NCBI GenBank assembly: GCA_903642325.1
Contig: CAHJWM010000020.1
Span: forward strand, 1-64,000
Direction of reading: 5' to 3'
Source: Myxococcales bacterium
GTDB lineage: Bacteria > Myxococcota_A > Polyangia > Polyangiales > Polyangiaceae
DNA: 64,000 nt
The notes beneath the pieces were generated by a model that worked only from the letters and a program-made list of their open reading frames with translations, was not told where the DNA came from and ran no database searches. Made by a program: the position numbers and the translations under genes. Within the stretch, counting starts at the first letter, position 1; the number at the start of each line of letters is the position of its first letter. Below, in pieces: positions 52,316-61,652 of the stretch.

Positions 52316-53368
52316 TCAGCGCGTCATCGTGACCTTGGACAAACCGCGCGGCTTGTCCGGATTGTTGCCCGCTGCGAGTGCCAACGCGCCGGCGAAGAGC
52401 TGGCCAGGAACGATGCTCACGATCGGTGAAAGCCACTCCGGGACGCCCGCTGGCAGCTCGATGCGTGACTTAGCGCGGGCAAGAATCTCTGGGGAGTCGG
52501 AAAACGTGAGCACCTCGGCGCCGCGGTCTTCCAATAACGAAAGCAAAGCGGGGATGTCGGCGAGCGTCCGTCCGCTCGGTGCCAGCAAAACTACGGGGAA
52601 TCCGCGGTCGATCATGGCCACCGGGCCATGCAATAGGTCGGCAACGGAGTACGGCTCAGCAACCAAGTAGCTCGTTTCCTTCAGCTTTAGGGCGATCTCG
52701 AAGGCGGTGGAATAATTGAAGCCGCGCCCCAGCACGACGAGCTTCTGCGCGCCGTGGAAGCGCGCCGCTTGCCGCGTGAGATCCGAGCTCGTTTCGATGA
52801 CCTGTTCGACCCAAGCGGGCACGCGCTGCAATGCGGCCCACCGATCCGGATTGCCCTCCAGGGCCGCGCTCAACATGGCCAACGCGAAAAGCTCCGTGGT
52901 GTATGTCTTCGTCGCGGCCACGGCCTTTTCCAGCCCGGCCCAGAGGGGCAGCGTATGATCCGCGTTGCGAGAGAGGGGCGATCCGGGCTCGTTGGTTACG
53001 GCCAATGCTGCGCCGCCCTGGGCACGGGTCTCGGCCAGCACGCTGACGATATCGGGGGATTGCCCTGACTGACTGATGCCGATCGTCAGCGCGCGCGACA
53101 GGTTCGGAGGTGAGTCGTACAACGTGAAGAGCGACGGCACCGCCAAGGCGACGCCTAGGCGATTGTGCGCGCCCAGCAAGTATTGCGCGTACCGAGCAGC
53201 ATTGTCGGAGCTCCCGCGCGCGGCGATCAACACCCAATCTGGTTCGAATTTCTTGATCGCAATGGCCGCTTCTTCCGCGGCGGCGCGACCTTTTTCGAAT
53301 AGCTCGCGAAGGACGAGCGGCTGTTCGAGGATCTCATGCTCGAATTGATTGCGAGGCGTCGTTGTCAT
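52316..53368 (-). CDS. SIS-domain sugar-phosphate enzyme (GlcN-6-P deaminase-like)
   Basis: 350 residues from ATG 53368, with a GTG at 53383 also possible. Two SIS domains as in the isomerase half of GlmS: IAARGSSDNAARYAQYL, GISQSGQSPDIVSVL, then VVLGRGFNYSTAFEIALKLKE and EPYSVADLLHGPVAM. No glutaminase domain is present. Such stand-alone proteins include glucosamine-6-phosphate deaminases (NagB-II), AgaS and FrlB types. The SQSGxSxD and KLKE motifs fit amino-sugar phosphates. It is divergent from the GH9 gene. Confidence 0.85.
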   Translation of the reverse strand: MTTTPRNQFEHEILEQPLVLRELFEKGRAAAEEAAIAIKKFEPDWVLIAARGSSDNAARYAQYLLGAHNRLGVALAVPSLFTLYDSPPNLSRALTIGISQSGQSPDIVSVLAETRAQGGAALAVTNEPGSPLSRNADHTLPLWAGLEKAVAATKTYTTELFALAMLSAALEGNPDRWAALQRVPAWVEQVIETSSDLTRQAARFHGAQKLVVLGRGFNYSTAFEIALKLKETSYLVAEPYSVADLLHGPVAMIDRGFPVVLLAPSGRTLADIPALLSLLEDRGAEVLTFSDSPEILARAKSRIELPAGVPEWLSPIVSIVPGQLFAGALALAAGNNPDKPRGLSKVTMTR

Positions 53369-53650
53369 GCTTGGAAGCGACACCTTAGCAATTGGTCGGC
53401 AGCCGTTTCGGGATTTGATGTACGCGCCATAAATGAGCAGTCGAATGAGCCAAAACGCACACGCGGCAAAACCGCGCTCTGTTGCGCCCCGCGCTCGATT
53501 CGAGGCTATTTCTGCAGCAAGTGGCTAATCAGCCGGAGTCATTCGGCGAGCATGGGGAGTCAGCGCGCGGGCCCGGGATAGGACGAGCACCCCGACGGAT
53601 CATCGGAGAGGCGATCTTTCAATCTGAAAAAATTGGCGCACCATGGCGCG

Positions 53651-55621
53651 GTGAATCCATTCGCGCGCCGTCCCTTTAGGCTCGCTCGTTTGCTTGGTCT
53701 TTGCGCACTCGAGCTCGCGTGCTCGTCGCGATTGCAGGGCTCTCGAGGTCAACGCCCCGACTCCGGGCATCTGCAGGCTACATCACCATTACCGGCGCAA
53801 GAAGGCGTGCCGGCGATCCCTGCCGCGTCTTCTTCGGCCTCGGCGCGCCCGCTATCTATTCCTGCGCCGGCAATGCCGGGCATCAATGTGCCCGCGATCA
53901 AGGTCGACACTGTGGGCTATCCGAGCACGTGGCGGAAAGTCGCGATTTTCAACGTCGAGCCCAAAGGCGCGCTCGTCCGCGACGAAGCGGGGCACGTCGC
54001 ATACGCCTTCCGAGCTCGGGATATTGCGTCGAGCGGTCGCGATCGCTCATCCGGAGACTTGGTCTGGCAGGCCGACTTCAGCGCGCTTGCTCGACCCGGG
54101 CGGTACTGGATCGAGAACGGCGCGCAAAAATCCGACTCATTTTCGGTCGGGCCGCGCGTGTATGAGGAGGCCCTGACCGCTGGCTTGAAGTCTTTCTATT
54201 TTCAGCGCTGCCGCACCGCGCTGCTCGAGCCTTACGCGACTTGGGAAAGCCAGGCGTACGTACGCGCCACCGCCTGTCACGTGCACGAGGACGTCGCCTG
54301 GGACTACGCAACGTATCCGAAGAAGATCAAAAAATGGCAGCTCGCCGGCGGTTGGCATGACGCCGGCAACTTCGACATGTACATTCCATCCACCGGGCCC
54401 TCCGCCCAGGCGCTCCTGATCGCCTACGAATCACACCCCGGCCTGTTTGGGGACGATTCGAACATTCCCGAATCGCACAACCACACGCCGGACATTTTGG
54501 ACGAAGTGCGTTGGGGGCTGATTTGGATCCTGGGCATGCAGGAGCAAGAGACGGGCGCGTTTCGCGCGCGCGAGGCGGCGTTCGGCTGGTCCGATCCGGA
54601 CCCGGTCAAGGAACGCAAGCCACGCTGGGTGTCGGGCGTGGGTAGCGCGAGCACGGCCAAGGCCACGGCGGTTCTGGCGCAAGCAGCTCGCGTTTACCGA
54701 AAATTCGACGCGCCGTTTGCCGCGCGCTGCGAGGCCGCCGCCCGCGCGGGGTTTGCGTTCCTCGAGCGCCACCCCGAGCGAATTTTCGTGGACGGCAAAG
54801 GCAGCGAACAGCCGCTGTGGGATGACAGCGCCGAGTATCACGAGGTCGGAGCGCGTTTCACGGCAGCGGTCGAGGTGTACCGTTCCTTCCGCTTGCCCCT
54901 GGCCTTGACTCGGCTTCGCTCGTTCTTGAACGACCCGGAGACGCAGCCCGCTAAATTCGTGGAGGGGGGCTGGCCGAACCTGAGCCGCTTCGCCTTCATG
55001 AGCTTGGTGAGTGATGAGCGAGCGCCCGCGGATCTGCGTGCCGAAGCCAAACGACGGCTACTCGCTGCCGCCGAAACCCTGCGCTCGGACATCTCGGCAG
55101 ACGGCTATCTTTGTGCCACTACTGCCAAGGGTTACTATTGGGGTCACAACTCCAACTTATTGGAGAAGGCGCACGAGCTCGCATTCGCCGCTCGCCTCGA
55201 CCCGCTTAGCGCGTGGCTCGCGGAAGCGGCGCGCGATCAATGGCATTGGATTCTCGGTCGTAATCCGAATGGGTTCTCGATGGTCACCCGCGTCGGCAAG
55301 GGCCCCGAGCGCATCTATTCGATGGAGTGGGGTCACTCCGATCCCCCGCCACCCGGCTTCGTCGTCGGTGGCCCGAACTCCGTCCAGCTGGGCATGCTTG
55401 CGCCAGGAGCACCCGCTAAGGCCTTACTGTGGGATAACCCAGATAGGTTGTCCTCGGGACTAGCCGCTCATAGCCTATGGCATTGGGAGCAGTCCGACCT
55501 GTGGGACGGTGGCTTCGCCTCGAAAGGCTCGTACGACGTGGGTTGGTACGCGGCAACGGAGCCCGATATCTATTATCAAGCCAACTTCGTGCTGGCCGGC
55601 GCCGAAATGCAACGCCAATAA
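53651..55621 (+). CDS. Secreted GH9 glycoside hydrolase, lipoprotein
   Basis: 656 residues from GTG 53651; a TTG at 53633 is in frame. Lipobox LELAC near residue 24, Ser/Ala/Pro linker, then an Ig-like CelD_N domain (about 80-165) opening with VDTVGYPSTWRKVAIF. The (alpha/alpha)6 GH9 domain follows. In the catalytic-base loop the usual DAGD is D237-A-G-N240 (GGWHDAGNFDMY). The acid Glu637 is retained in ATEPDIYY. GH9 enzymes are mostly endoglucanases, with some exo-glucosaminidases. Activity is uncertain given Asn240. Confidence 0.85.
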   Translation: MNPFARRPFRLARLLGLCALELACSSRLQGSRGQRPDSGHLQATSPLPAQEGVPAIPAASSSASARPLSIPAPAMPGINVPAIKVDTVGYPSTWRKVAIFNVEPKGALVRDEAGHVAYAFRARDIASSGRDRSSGDLVWQADFSALARPGRYWIENGAQKSDSFSVGPRVYEEALTAGLKSFYFQRCRTALLEPYATWESQAYVRATACHVHEDVAWDYATYPKKIKKWQLAGGWHDAGNFDMYIPSTGPSAQALLIAYESHPGLFGDDSNIPESHNHTPDILDEVRWGLIWILGMQEQETGAFRAREAAFGWSDPDPVKERKPRWVSGVGSASTAKATAVLAQAARVYRKFDAPFAARCEAAARAGFAFLERHPERIFVDGKGSEQPLWDDSAEYHEVGARFTAAVEVYRSFRLPLALTRLRSFLNDPETQPAKFVEGGWPNLSRFAFMSLVSDERAPADLRAEAKRRLLAAAETLRSDISADGYLCATTAKGYYWGHNSNLLEKAHELAFAARLDPLSAWLAEAARDQWHWILGRNPNGFSMVTRVGKGPERIYSMEWGHSDPPPPGFVVGGPNSVQLGMLAPGAPAKALLWDNPDRLSSGLAAHSLWHWEQSDLWDGGFASKGSYDVGWYAATEPDIYYQANFVLAGAEMQRQ

Positions 55622-55780
55622 GCCGGCAATTAGCGCAAGATTTGCCAGTATCAGAGGCTTGCAGTAAAAAGAGCCGCGCGTCTGATAATATTTGGCCATC
55701 GGACAATCGGGCGGGCTGCTAGGTTTGAACAGGCGCCGCGTGCTCGAGCGCGTGCCACTCAGATTGCAGGGTTCTTCGCC

Positions 55781-57691
55781 GTGAAAGCCGAATCGTCCAT
55801 GGTCGAGTCCGACGAAGCATTGATGGATCGTAAAGAGCGACTGGCGGGGGCCCGCAGCGCGCTGGCACAAAAACCGCGCAGCAAGCCCGGCTGGCTCGAC
55901 CGCATCAACAACTACTATTGGGTTCAGAACATGGTTCGGATCCACGACGAGCTGCCGTTGTGGATCATTCAATGGGATGGCAAAAAGCAAATCGATTGGA
56001 TGTATCTGAACGAAACCGTCGACCAGATACAGCCTTTCCACTTCGAGATCTTTTACGGCAAAGAAGCCAAGCGTGACACGTATTATGCCGACACGATGAA
56101 GCGGGTCAGCGAGACCGGTAAGTTCGAGGTGAGCGAGCTGCACGGTTTCAACGATTTCTTTTTTCCGATGCCCGCTGACCCGCGCGGGAAAACGTTCTTG
56201 TTCGGCGGTCAATTTTTGACCGAGCCTCTCGACTGGGACGGCATTGCTTGGCGCTGGCGGGAGCTCACGGGCCAGTTGCCGGCCAGTGCAAACCCGGATT
56301 TCGTGCGATTCGTTCGGATGGCGTTGCGGCTACCCATTATCGACGGGCCGGTGATGCCTGCCGTCGAGGAGTTCATGGGCCTGCTGAGCCAACTACTCAC
56401 CGAAGATCACGCGAACTTGAAGATCAGCGAGCGCGTGAGGAAACTGAAGAGGGATGTGTTCGACCGCGCATGGCCCAACAACGACTGGGTCGACCGCAGC
56501 ATCACGCCAGAAAAGTTCGCGCTGACGCCCTGGTATTACGAGGGCAAATTATCCGAATGGCGCAGTGAAGAGATGGGGATCTGCCGCTTGCCGACGACGG
56601 CGATGGCTCTGATGCCGGTGGACCCGCGCAATCAGGCCCTCGACCCCGTGCAGGTGATGGTTCGTAATTACCAGATCCAGCGCGAGTGCGTGGCGTTCGC
56701 TAGCCAGATGCCCGAAACGGGGGCGAACAAACTACAGGATTACGGGGTCTCGTTCCTGACCTCCGCCGCGCCCGGTAAAAACTTGGCGCGGGCCAAGTTG
56801 GAGCTGCGTGAGCGCGCACAGAAGCTACAGACTTTCGTCAAAGAGAAATTCGGCGTCCATACCGTGGTTGGCATCGGCCGCACGATGCCGCCGGGCGAGC
56901 CGCTTTACCAGTCACACCACGACGCAGTTTTGGCCTTGCACCTCTGCGTGCAAATCGAGAAGGACATCCTTTTTTACGACGAGAAGACGACGTCGAAAGA
57001 TCAGATGCGTTACTCGCAGCTCAACCGCACGGCGGCCGAGCTGGCAGACGCCTTCGACCGCGTCGCGATGGACGAAATCAAGATTGCCAGCGATCACTAC
57101 GTGCGCATGGTCCTCGTATGGTCGAACGAACGCATCGAGGTGCTGCGCAGTCAGTTTTTGGCCATGCTGTTCCAGCTCATCAAAAACATCCAGAAACGCC
57201 ATCTCTTACGGAGTGAAGTGGCCGAGCACCTGGCCGACGACTTGAGCCAAAAGTTGGAAGAAGCGCCCAGCGTGTACCAGGTGATCGAGACGTTCAAAGA
57301 GGCCTTGCAGCGCCTGAGCGTGTTTGCGTCGCGTGCGCTCGAGGGGCCAAAGAGCATGCGGCTGGATACGACGTTGCAGTACATGAAAGACAATTTCGCG
57401 GAACCGCTCCGGCTTTCCGGGGTGGCGCGCAAAGCGGGTTTTTCCGTGCCGGCCTTCAGCCGCATCTTCAAGCAGGCCACGGGCACGTCCTTCCTCGCAT
57501 ATTTGCGGGCGGTGCGCGTGGAGCACGCCAAGATGCTGCTTCGCACGACCACGCTTTCCGCCGAGCAAATTGCCCAAGCGTGCGGCTTTCAATCGCAACA
57601 TCACTTGATCCGCTCGTTCAAGAAGGTCACGCAAAAAACGCCCGGCTCGTACCGCAAAGACGTCGCGAGCAAAGCCCGCGGAACGGCCTGA
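55781..57691 (+). CDS. AraC-type regulator with PocR-like sensor domain
   Basis: 636 residues from GTG 55781. N-terminal helical leader, then a PocR-like ligand domain (about 60-195: LPLWIIQWDGKKQ, FHFEIFYGKEA, FFFPMPADPRGKTFLFGG). A central region (about 200-500) is helical with a QAIR/GGDEF-like feel in AKLELRERAQKL but no catalytic motif. The C-terminal AraC HTH pair (about 535-630) has LRLSGVARKAGFSVPAFSRIFKQATG and AEQIAQACGFQSQHHLIRSFKKVT. It follows the GH9 gene by 159 bp, and control of that gene is plausible. Confidence 0.85.
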   Translation: MKAESSMVESDEALMDRKERLAGARSALAQKPRSKPGWLDRINNYYWVQNMVRIHDELPLWIIQWDGKKQIDWMYLNETVDQIQPFHFEIFYGKEAKRDTYYADTMKRVSETGKFEVSELHGFNDFFFPMPADPRGKTFLFGGQFLTEPLDWDGIAWRWRELTGQLPASANPDFVRFVRMALRLPIIDGPVMPAVEEFMGLLSQLLTEDHANLKISERVRKLKRDVFDRAWPNNDWVDRSITPEKFALTPWYYEGKLSEWRSEEMGICRLPTTAMALMPVDPRNQALDPVQVMVRNYQIQRECVAFASQMPETGANKLQDYGVSFLTSAAPGKNLARAKLELRERAQKLQTFVKEKFGVHTVVGIGRTMPPGEPLYQSHHDAVLALHLCVQIEKDILFYDEKTTSKDQMRYSQLNRTAAELADAFDRVAMDEIKIASDHYVRMVLVWSNERIEVLRSQFLAMLFQLIKNIQKRHLLRSEVAEHLADDLSQKLEEAPSVYQVIETFKEALQRLSVFASRALEGPKSMRLDTTLQYMKDNFAEPLRLSGVARKAGFSVPAFSRIFKQATGTSFLAYLRAVRVEHAKMLLRTTTLSAEQIAQACGFQSQHHLIRSFKKVTQKTPGSYRKDVASKARGTA

Positions 57692-57732
57692 TTCTCGGCG
57701 GCCCAACGCACTCACTCCGAAGTCGAGTGCGC

Positions 57733-59565
57733 CTACGCCAGGGGCACTTCCAGCCCGATGCGACGCATCAAGCGGAGGGCGTTGCCCGCCTGAACGGGGC
57801 CGGGATGGGCTTTGTAATCGAAGCTCATCTCGTTGTCGCGGACCGTCTCGCGGAAATGAATCAGGGTGACGCGTGCCATCAATGCGGGCTCGAGCTCGGC
57901 GAGGCCCATGTCGTGCGTCGAGACGGCGCCCAGCGCTCCGCGCTGGATCAATTCGCCGATCACCCAACGCGCGCCCAGCTGGCGCTCCAAGGAGTTCGTG
58001 CCGTGCAAAATCTCGTCTAGCAAAAAGAACACGGGTTTGGCACCAGCCGTCGCGTCGACGACCGCTTTCAGCTTGTTCAGCTCTGCATAAAAGTGGCTGA
58101 CGCCGCTCGACAACGAGTCACTGATACGAATGCTCGTAATCAGCGAAAGCTCGCTCAACGTGAGCTGAGTTGCGCACACCGGGCCGCCGGCGAACGCCAG
58201 CACGTTGGCCAGGCCCATGGAGCGTAGCATGGTGCTTTTTCCGGACATGTTCGAGCCAGTGACGAGCAGCGCCGTGCCGGCGCTCGCGAGCTCCACATCG
58301 TTCGTGACGCGCATTCTACGGTCGATGAGCACGTGGCCGAGGCCGGCGGCTCGAAAGCACGCCTCGCCGTCGAGCTCGGGGTAACAGAAGCTGGGCTCGT
58401 CGTGGGCCAGGGCGGCCAGTGACGACAATGCCTCGGCCTCTCCGACGACGTCGAGCCACTCGCGCACGTAACGGCCGGCGGACTCTTGCCACGCTTCGAG
58501 GGCGAGCACGCAATGCACGTCCCAGAGCAGGAACAGATTGACCACTGGGTAAATCATCCCGTTGTGTTTGAGCTCGAAGAAGCCAACCACCCGCTCGAAG
58601 CGGCGCATCTCTTCTGACGGCTTCTTTCCACTTTGGCGCAGACGTTTCTGAGCGGCGCGGATCAGCGGCGCGTCGACGTCGAGCCGCTCGAGCTCTTCGA
58701 GAAGCGTGCCGTAGCGAAGAAATGCGCCCTGCGTCTCCGAGACGGCGTGAAACACCCGCGACGTAACCGAGTTGGCCAAGGATAAGGCGAACATGGACAG
58801 CGCCGCCGGCACGGTGAACCAGAGCCAGGAGTGGTGAAACGTAGACCACAGCACCATCCCCCCAACGGTAAAAAACGGCAGAATGCGCGCCGCCCAGACC
58901 ACGTGTAGCCAATGCTTGAGCACGGCCTTTTCTTCGGCCCAGCGCAGTAACGGCTCCGGGTTCGGCGGTTCTTTATGCTTGCTCGCGGGATCGACCACGC
59001 CGAGCGCAAGTGCCTCGATCCGCTGCCGTAGATCCAAAAGTGGCGCGAGGGCGCGCACCGCCGTCTGCCGCTCACGAACGGCGGCAACCGGGCTCGGCTG
59101 ATTGAAAAAAATTGCGAGCTTTTCCTGGCCTACCCGGGTGTGGGCGACCGAGACACGCTGAAACAGCGAGCTCTGACCGAACACGTCCAGATCGCTCGTG
59201 TACGGGTGGGCAGCGTCGACGAAACGCGCGCCGGTCTCGGCAAGCTCGGCGAAGCGCCCGGTGTTGCGCACCAGCGCATCGCGATTCACGCGTGCGAAGC
59301 GGCGCGCCAAGTCTTCTTCCGCGATGATGCGGCTGTGCCACACCACGAGGGCCATGAACGCGGCCAGTGAAATCAGGCTGAGCGGCCCGTAGTAACCGCC
59401 TTTATCACCGAAAATCGCGAGCAAGAGGCTGACCACGAACACCGCAAACGCGAGCCCGCGCAGATTCGAAACGCTGCGGGAGCGCCCCGCGTGCCGATCC
59501 GCGTCGGCGTTGAAGCGTTGCTCGCGCGCGCTGTATTCGGCCTCTTGATCGAAGGGCGGCGTCAC
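57733..59565 (-). CDS. Membrane-anchored MutS-like ATPase
   Basis: 610 residues. Two N-terminal TM helices (about 36-52 and 60-77), then a MutS core-like region (about 100-200 with RVSVAHTRVGQEKLA), another hydrophobic pair (about 227-265), helical levers, and a MutS ATPase at the C-terminus: TGSNMSGKST (Walker A, 436-445), FLLDEILHGTNS with Asp517-Glu518 (Walker B) and STHDMGLAEL. It lacks the mismatch-recognition domain I, so it is not the repair MutS. Transcribed after the TonB-C-like gene with 16 bp between. Function unknown. Confidence 0.87.
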   Translation of the reverse strand: MTPPFDQEAEYSAREQRFNADADRHAGRSRSVSNLRGLAFAVFVVSLLLAIFGDKGGYYGPLSLISLAAFMALVVWHSRIIAEEDLARRFARVNRDALVRNTGRFAELAETGARFVDAAHPYTSDLDVFGQSSLFQRVSVAHTRVGQEKLAIFFNQPSPVAAVRERQTAVRALAPLLDLRQRIEALALGVVDPASKHKEPPNPEPLLRWAEEKAVLKHWLHVVWAARILPFFTVGGMVLWSTFHHSWLWFTVPAALSMFALSLANSVTSRVFHAVSETQGAFLRYGTLLEELERLDVDAPLIRAAQKRLRQSGKKPSEEMRRFERVVGFFELKHNGMIYPVVNLFLLWDVHCVLALEAWQESAGRYVREWLDVVGEAEALSSLAALAHDEPSFCYPELDGEACFRAAGLGHVLIDRRMRVTNDVELASAGTALLVTGSNMSGKSTMLRSMGLANVLAFAGGPVCATQLTLSELSLITSIRISDSLSSGVSHFYAELNKLKAVVDATAGAKPVFFLLDEILHGTNSLERQLGARWVIGELIQRGALGAVSTHDMGLAELEPALMARVTLIHFRETVRDNEMSFDYKAHPGPVQAGNALRLMRRIGLEVPLA

Positions 59566-59581
59566 GACCGAACCTTCTCAG

Positions 59582-60262
59582 TCACTTAGCGGGCCTCGCG
59601 AACTTGATCACTACGGTAGCGCCGACGATGGGCGCATCGGGCACGCCGACGAACCGGCGATCGACGATCTCGGATACGCAGCGCGCGGCCTCGGTCGTGA
59701 CCGCACTGCGCTTGGCCACGGAGACGCCCTCCGCGCGACCCTTGGCGCGAAGCATGAAGCGCACTTGGACCTCGCCCGTGGCTTCCTTCAAGCCGCCATT
59801 GTCGGTGACACACTTGACATACCTGTCCTTCGGCGCGCCGAGCTTTCCGATACCGAGTGTGCCGCTGTCCGCCGTCACCGGACCCACGGTGACGTCGAGT
59901 TTTTCGTCAGTGACCAGCAAAGGCGCGCCCGCATCTGGCTCGGCGGGTTCTTCCGTGGTGACGGGGGTGACCGTGGGCGCCGGGACCGCAATGGCTTGCA
60001 CCGTGCCGGCGGAAGCCGACGCGCTGGCCGCGGGCAAGGCCCCCGCGGCAACAGCGGAGCGCAGCGCCTGTGCTTCCGCTTCACTCAGGCAGCGCACGAT
60101 CAGCCCTTTGCCGTTGCCGATGCGGCCCCAGGCACACGCCGGGTCATACGGATAGCGGCGAAGCAAAGCGTCCACCGGTTCTCCGCTGGCAAGCGCGCCG
60201 AACGCAAGCAGAAGGCTCACGGCGGGCAGGACGATCAGGACGCGTTTGGCGATGGGATTCAT
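59582..60262 (-). CDS. Secreted protein with TonB/AgmX-like C-terminal domain
   Basis: 226 residues. N-terminal signal or anchor segment (about 7-25), short helical region, Ala/Pro/Thr-rich linker to about 115. C-terminal domain about 150-226 (VQVRFMLRAKGRAEGVSVAKR, AARCVSEIVDRRF, TVVIKFARP) of the TonB-C/AgmX type with one Cys pair (YVKCVTDNG and AARCVSE). Same domain class as 12285. Operon with the membrane MutS-like gene. Confidence 0.72.
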   Translation of the reverse strand: MNPIAKRVLIVLPAVSLLLAFGALASGEPVDALLRRYPYDPACAWGRIGNGKGLIVRCLSEAEAQALRSAVAAGALPAASASASAGTVQAIAVPAPTVTPVTTEEPAEPDAGAPLLVTDEKLDVTVGPVTADSGTLGIGKLGAPKDRYVKCVTDNGGLKEATGEVQVRFMLRAKGRAEGVSVAKRSAVTTEAARCVSEIVDRRFVGVPDAPIVGATVVIKFARPAK

Positions 60263-60461
60263 GACGCGGATAATCCTCGGAGGATGTCGCGCGCGGGACC
60301 GAAGTGCATGCCGCTATCCTACTCGACCCGCGTCGCGATGAGCAGGGAATGGGCAAACAGGACTGTTCTATCTGTTCGCCCTCGGCAACTGCGGCGACGC
60401 CCTTGTTTTTGAGGACGGCCGATTGCGAGGACCAGCGGCGGGTGATACGTGAAATGCCGGT

Positions 60462-61649
60462 ATGTCCGTCGCACGCGCGCACTCACGCTTCGGGTCGTCG
60501 CGGCTCGGCGCGTCGTATCTCTCCGGTGGGCTAGCCCTGGGAGGTTTGATTGCGGCGTGCAGCGGCGATCCGGTTCCCGTTGGTGGCGGCGACGCATCCA
60601 CCTCGCGGGCTGGCAGCTCGGGAGCACTCGCCATGGGCGGCGCATCCGCCAGCGCAGGAGCCCAGCCCGGATCGAGCGCGACCGGCAACAACGCTGAAAA
60701 TGCTGGCGTGGGCGCGGCTGCCGGCTCCCCGCGCGCGGGTGGTAGCGGCGGCCCCAGCGCCGGTGGTAATGGCGGTTCTGGAGGTGCCATCGGCGCAATG
60801 TGGACGATGAACGCTGGCAAATACGTGCTCACGTTGGGCGCTACATATCTCGAGATCGATCCGATGAACGGAGCGCGAATCACCGCCTTGCGAGTGGGGG
60901 GTAGCACGGGGCCGAACATGCTTGCGGATTCGACGGTGACTGGGCAAGCGGACAATTGGGGGTCGACCTTTTGGCCCAGCCCACAGACCTGGGTTTGGCC
61001 ACCCACCGCCGCGAACAGCATCGATGCCATCAACACGCTGCCTTACGCGGCCGTGCTGGATGGCGCCTCGCTCACTTTGACGAGCTCGGTCAACAGCACG
61101 GCGCCCAAGCTTTCGGTCACCAAGAAATTCTCCTCCGACCTAGCCAGAGAAGCGATCATCATCGATTACACGATGACCAACGGTGGCGTCGACCCCGTGA
61201 CGACGGCGCCATGGGAAATCACCCGCGTTGCGCCGGGCGGCATCACGTTCTACCCGGCTGCAACGCCGCCCTACACGCAGGCCACGCCACTGTTGGAGAC
61301 CACGGACACCGGGGGCGCCACTTGGTACCAGCACGACCCGACCGACCTGACCTTGTACAAACTGTTCGGCGACGGCAAAGACGGCTGGCTGGCCCACGCA
61401 GACGGTGATCTCCTCCTAATCAAGAGCTTTGCCGACCTGCCCGCCGAGTCCGCCGCCACGAACGAGGCCGAGATCGAGATCTACGCTGCCCCCAAATACG
61501 TGGAGGTAGAACATCAAGGCGCGGTCCAGACCCTGACCGCCGGCCAGGCGTTACATTGGACGGTACGTTGGTATGCGCGTAAGCTCGCCGCGCCGGCTGC
61601 CCTCGGCAGCGCAGAGCTCGTCGCTTACGTACAAAACCAGATCCGGTAG
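60462..61649 (+). CDS. DUF4380-like secreted lipoprotein
   Basis: 395 residues. Lipobox GLIAAC near residue 33, Gly/Ala/Ser-rich linker to about 110, then a beta-rich domain: KYVLTLGATYLEIDPMNGARITAL, WGSTFWPSPQTWVW, WEITRVAPGGITFYPA and ALHWTVRWYARKL. The order resembles DUF4380, related to galactose-mutarotase-like folds. It may bind carbohydrate at the cell surface. First of a three-gene rightward unit (3-bp and 14-bp gaps). Confidence 0.75.
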   Translation: MSVARAHSRFGSSRLGASYLSGGLALGGLIAACSGDPVPVGGGDASTSRAGSSGALAMGGASASAGAQPGSSATGNNAENAGVGAAAGSPRAGGSGGPSAGGNGGSGGAIGAMWTMNAGKYVLTLGATYLEIDPMNGARITALRVGGSTGPNMLADSTVTGQADNWGSTFWPSPQTWVWPPTAANSIDAINTLPYAAVLDGASLTLTSSVNSTAPKLSVTKKFSSDLAREAIIIDYTMTNGGVDPVTTAPWEITRVAPGGITFYPAATPPYTQATPLLETTDTGGATWYQHDPTDLTLYKLFGDGKDGWLAHADGDLLLIKSFADLPAESAATNEAEIEIYAAPKYVEVEHQGAVQTLTAGQALHWTVRWYARKLAAPAALGSAELVAYVQNQIR

Positions 61650-61652
61650 AGA

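Noticed and set aside
51772-52332. 186-codon plus-strand frame in the 51.7-52.3 kb gap
   Set aside because: Compositionally Arg/Ser/Pro-rich, no RBS or domain, and it runs into the end of the SIS gene on the other strand.
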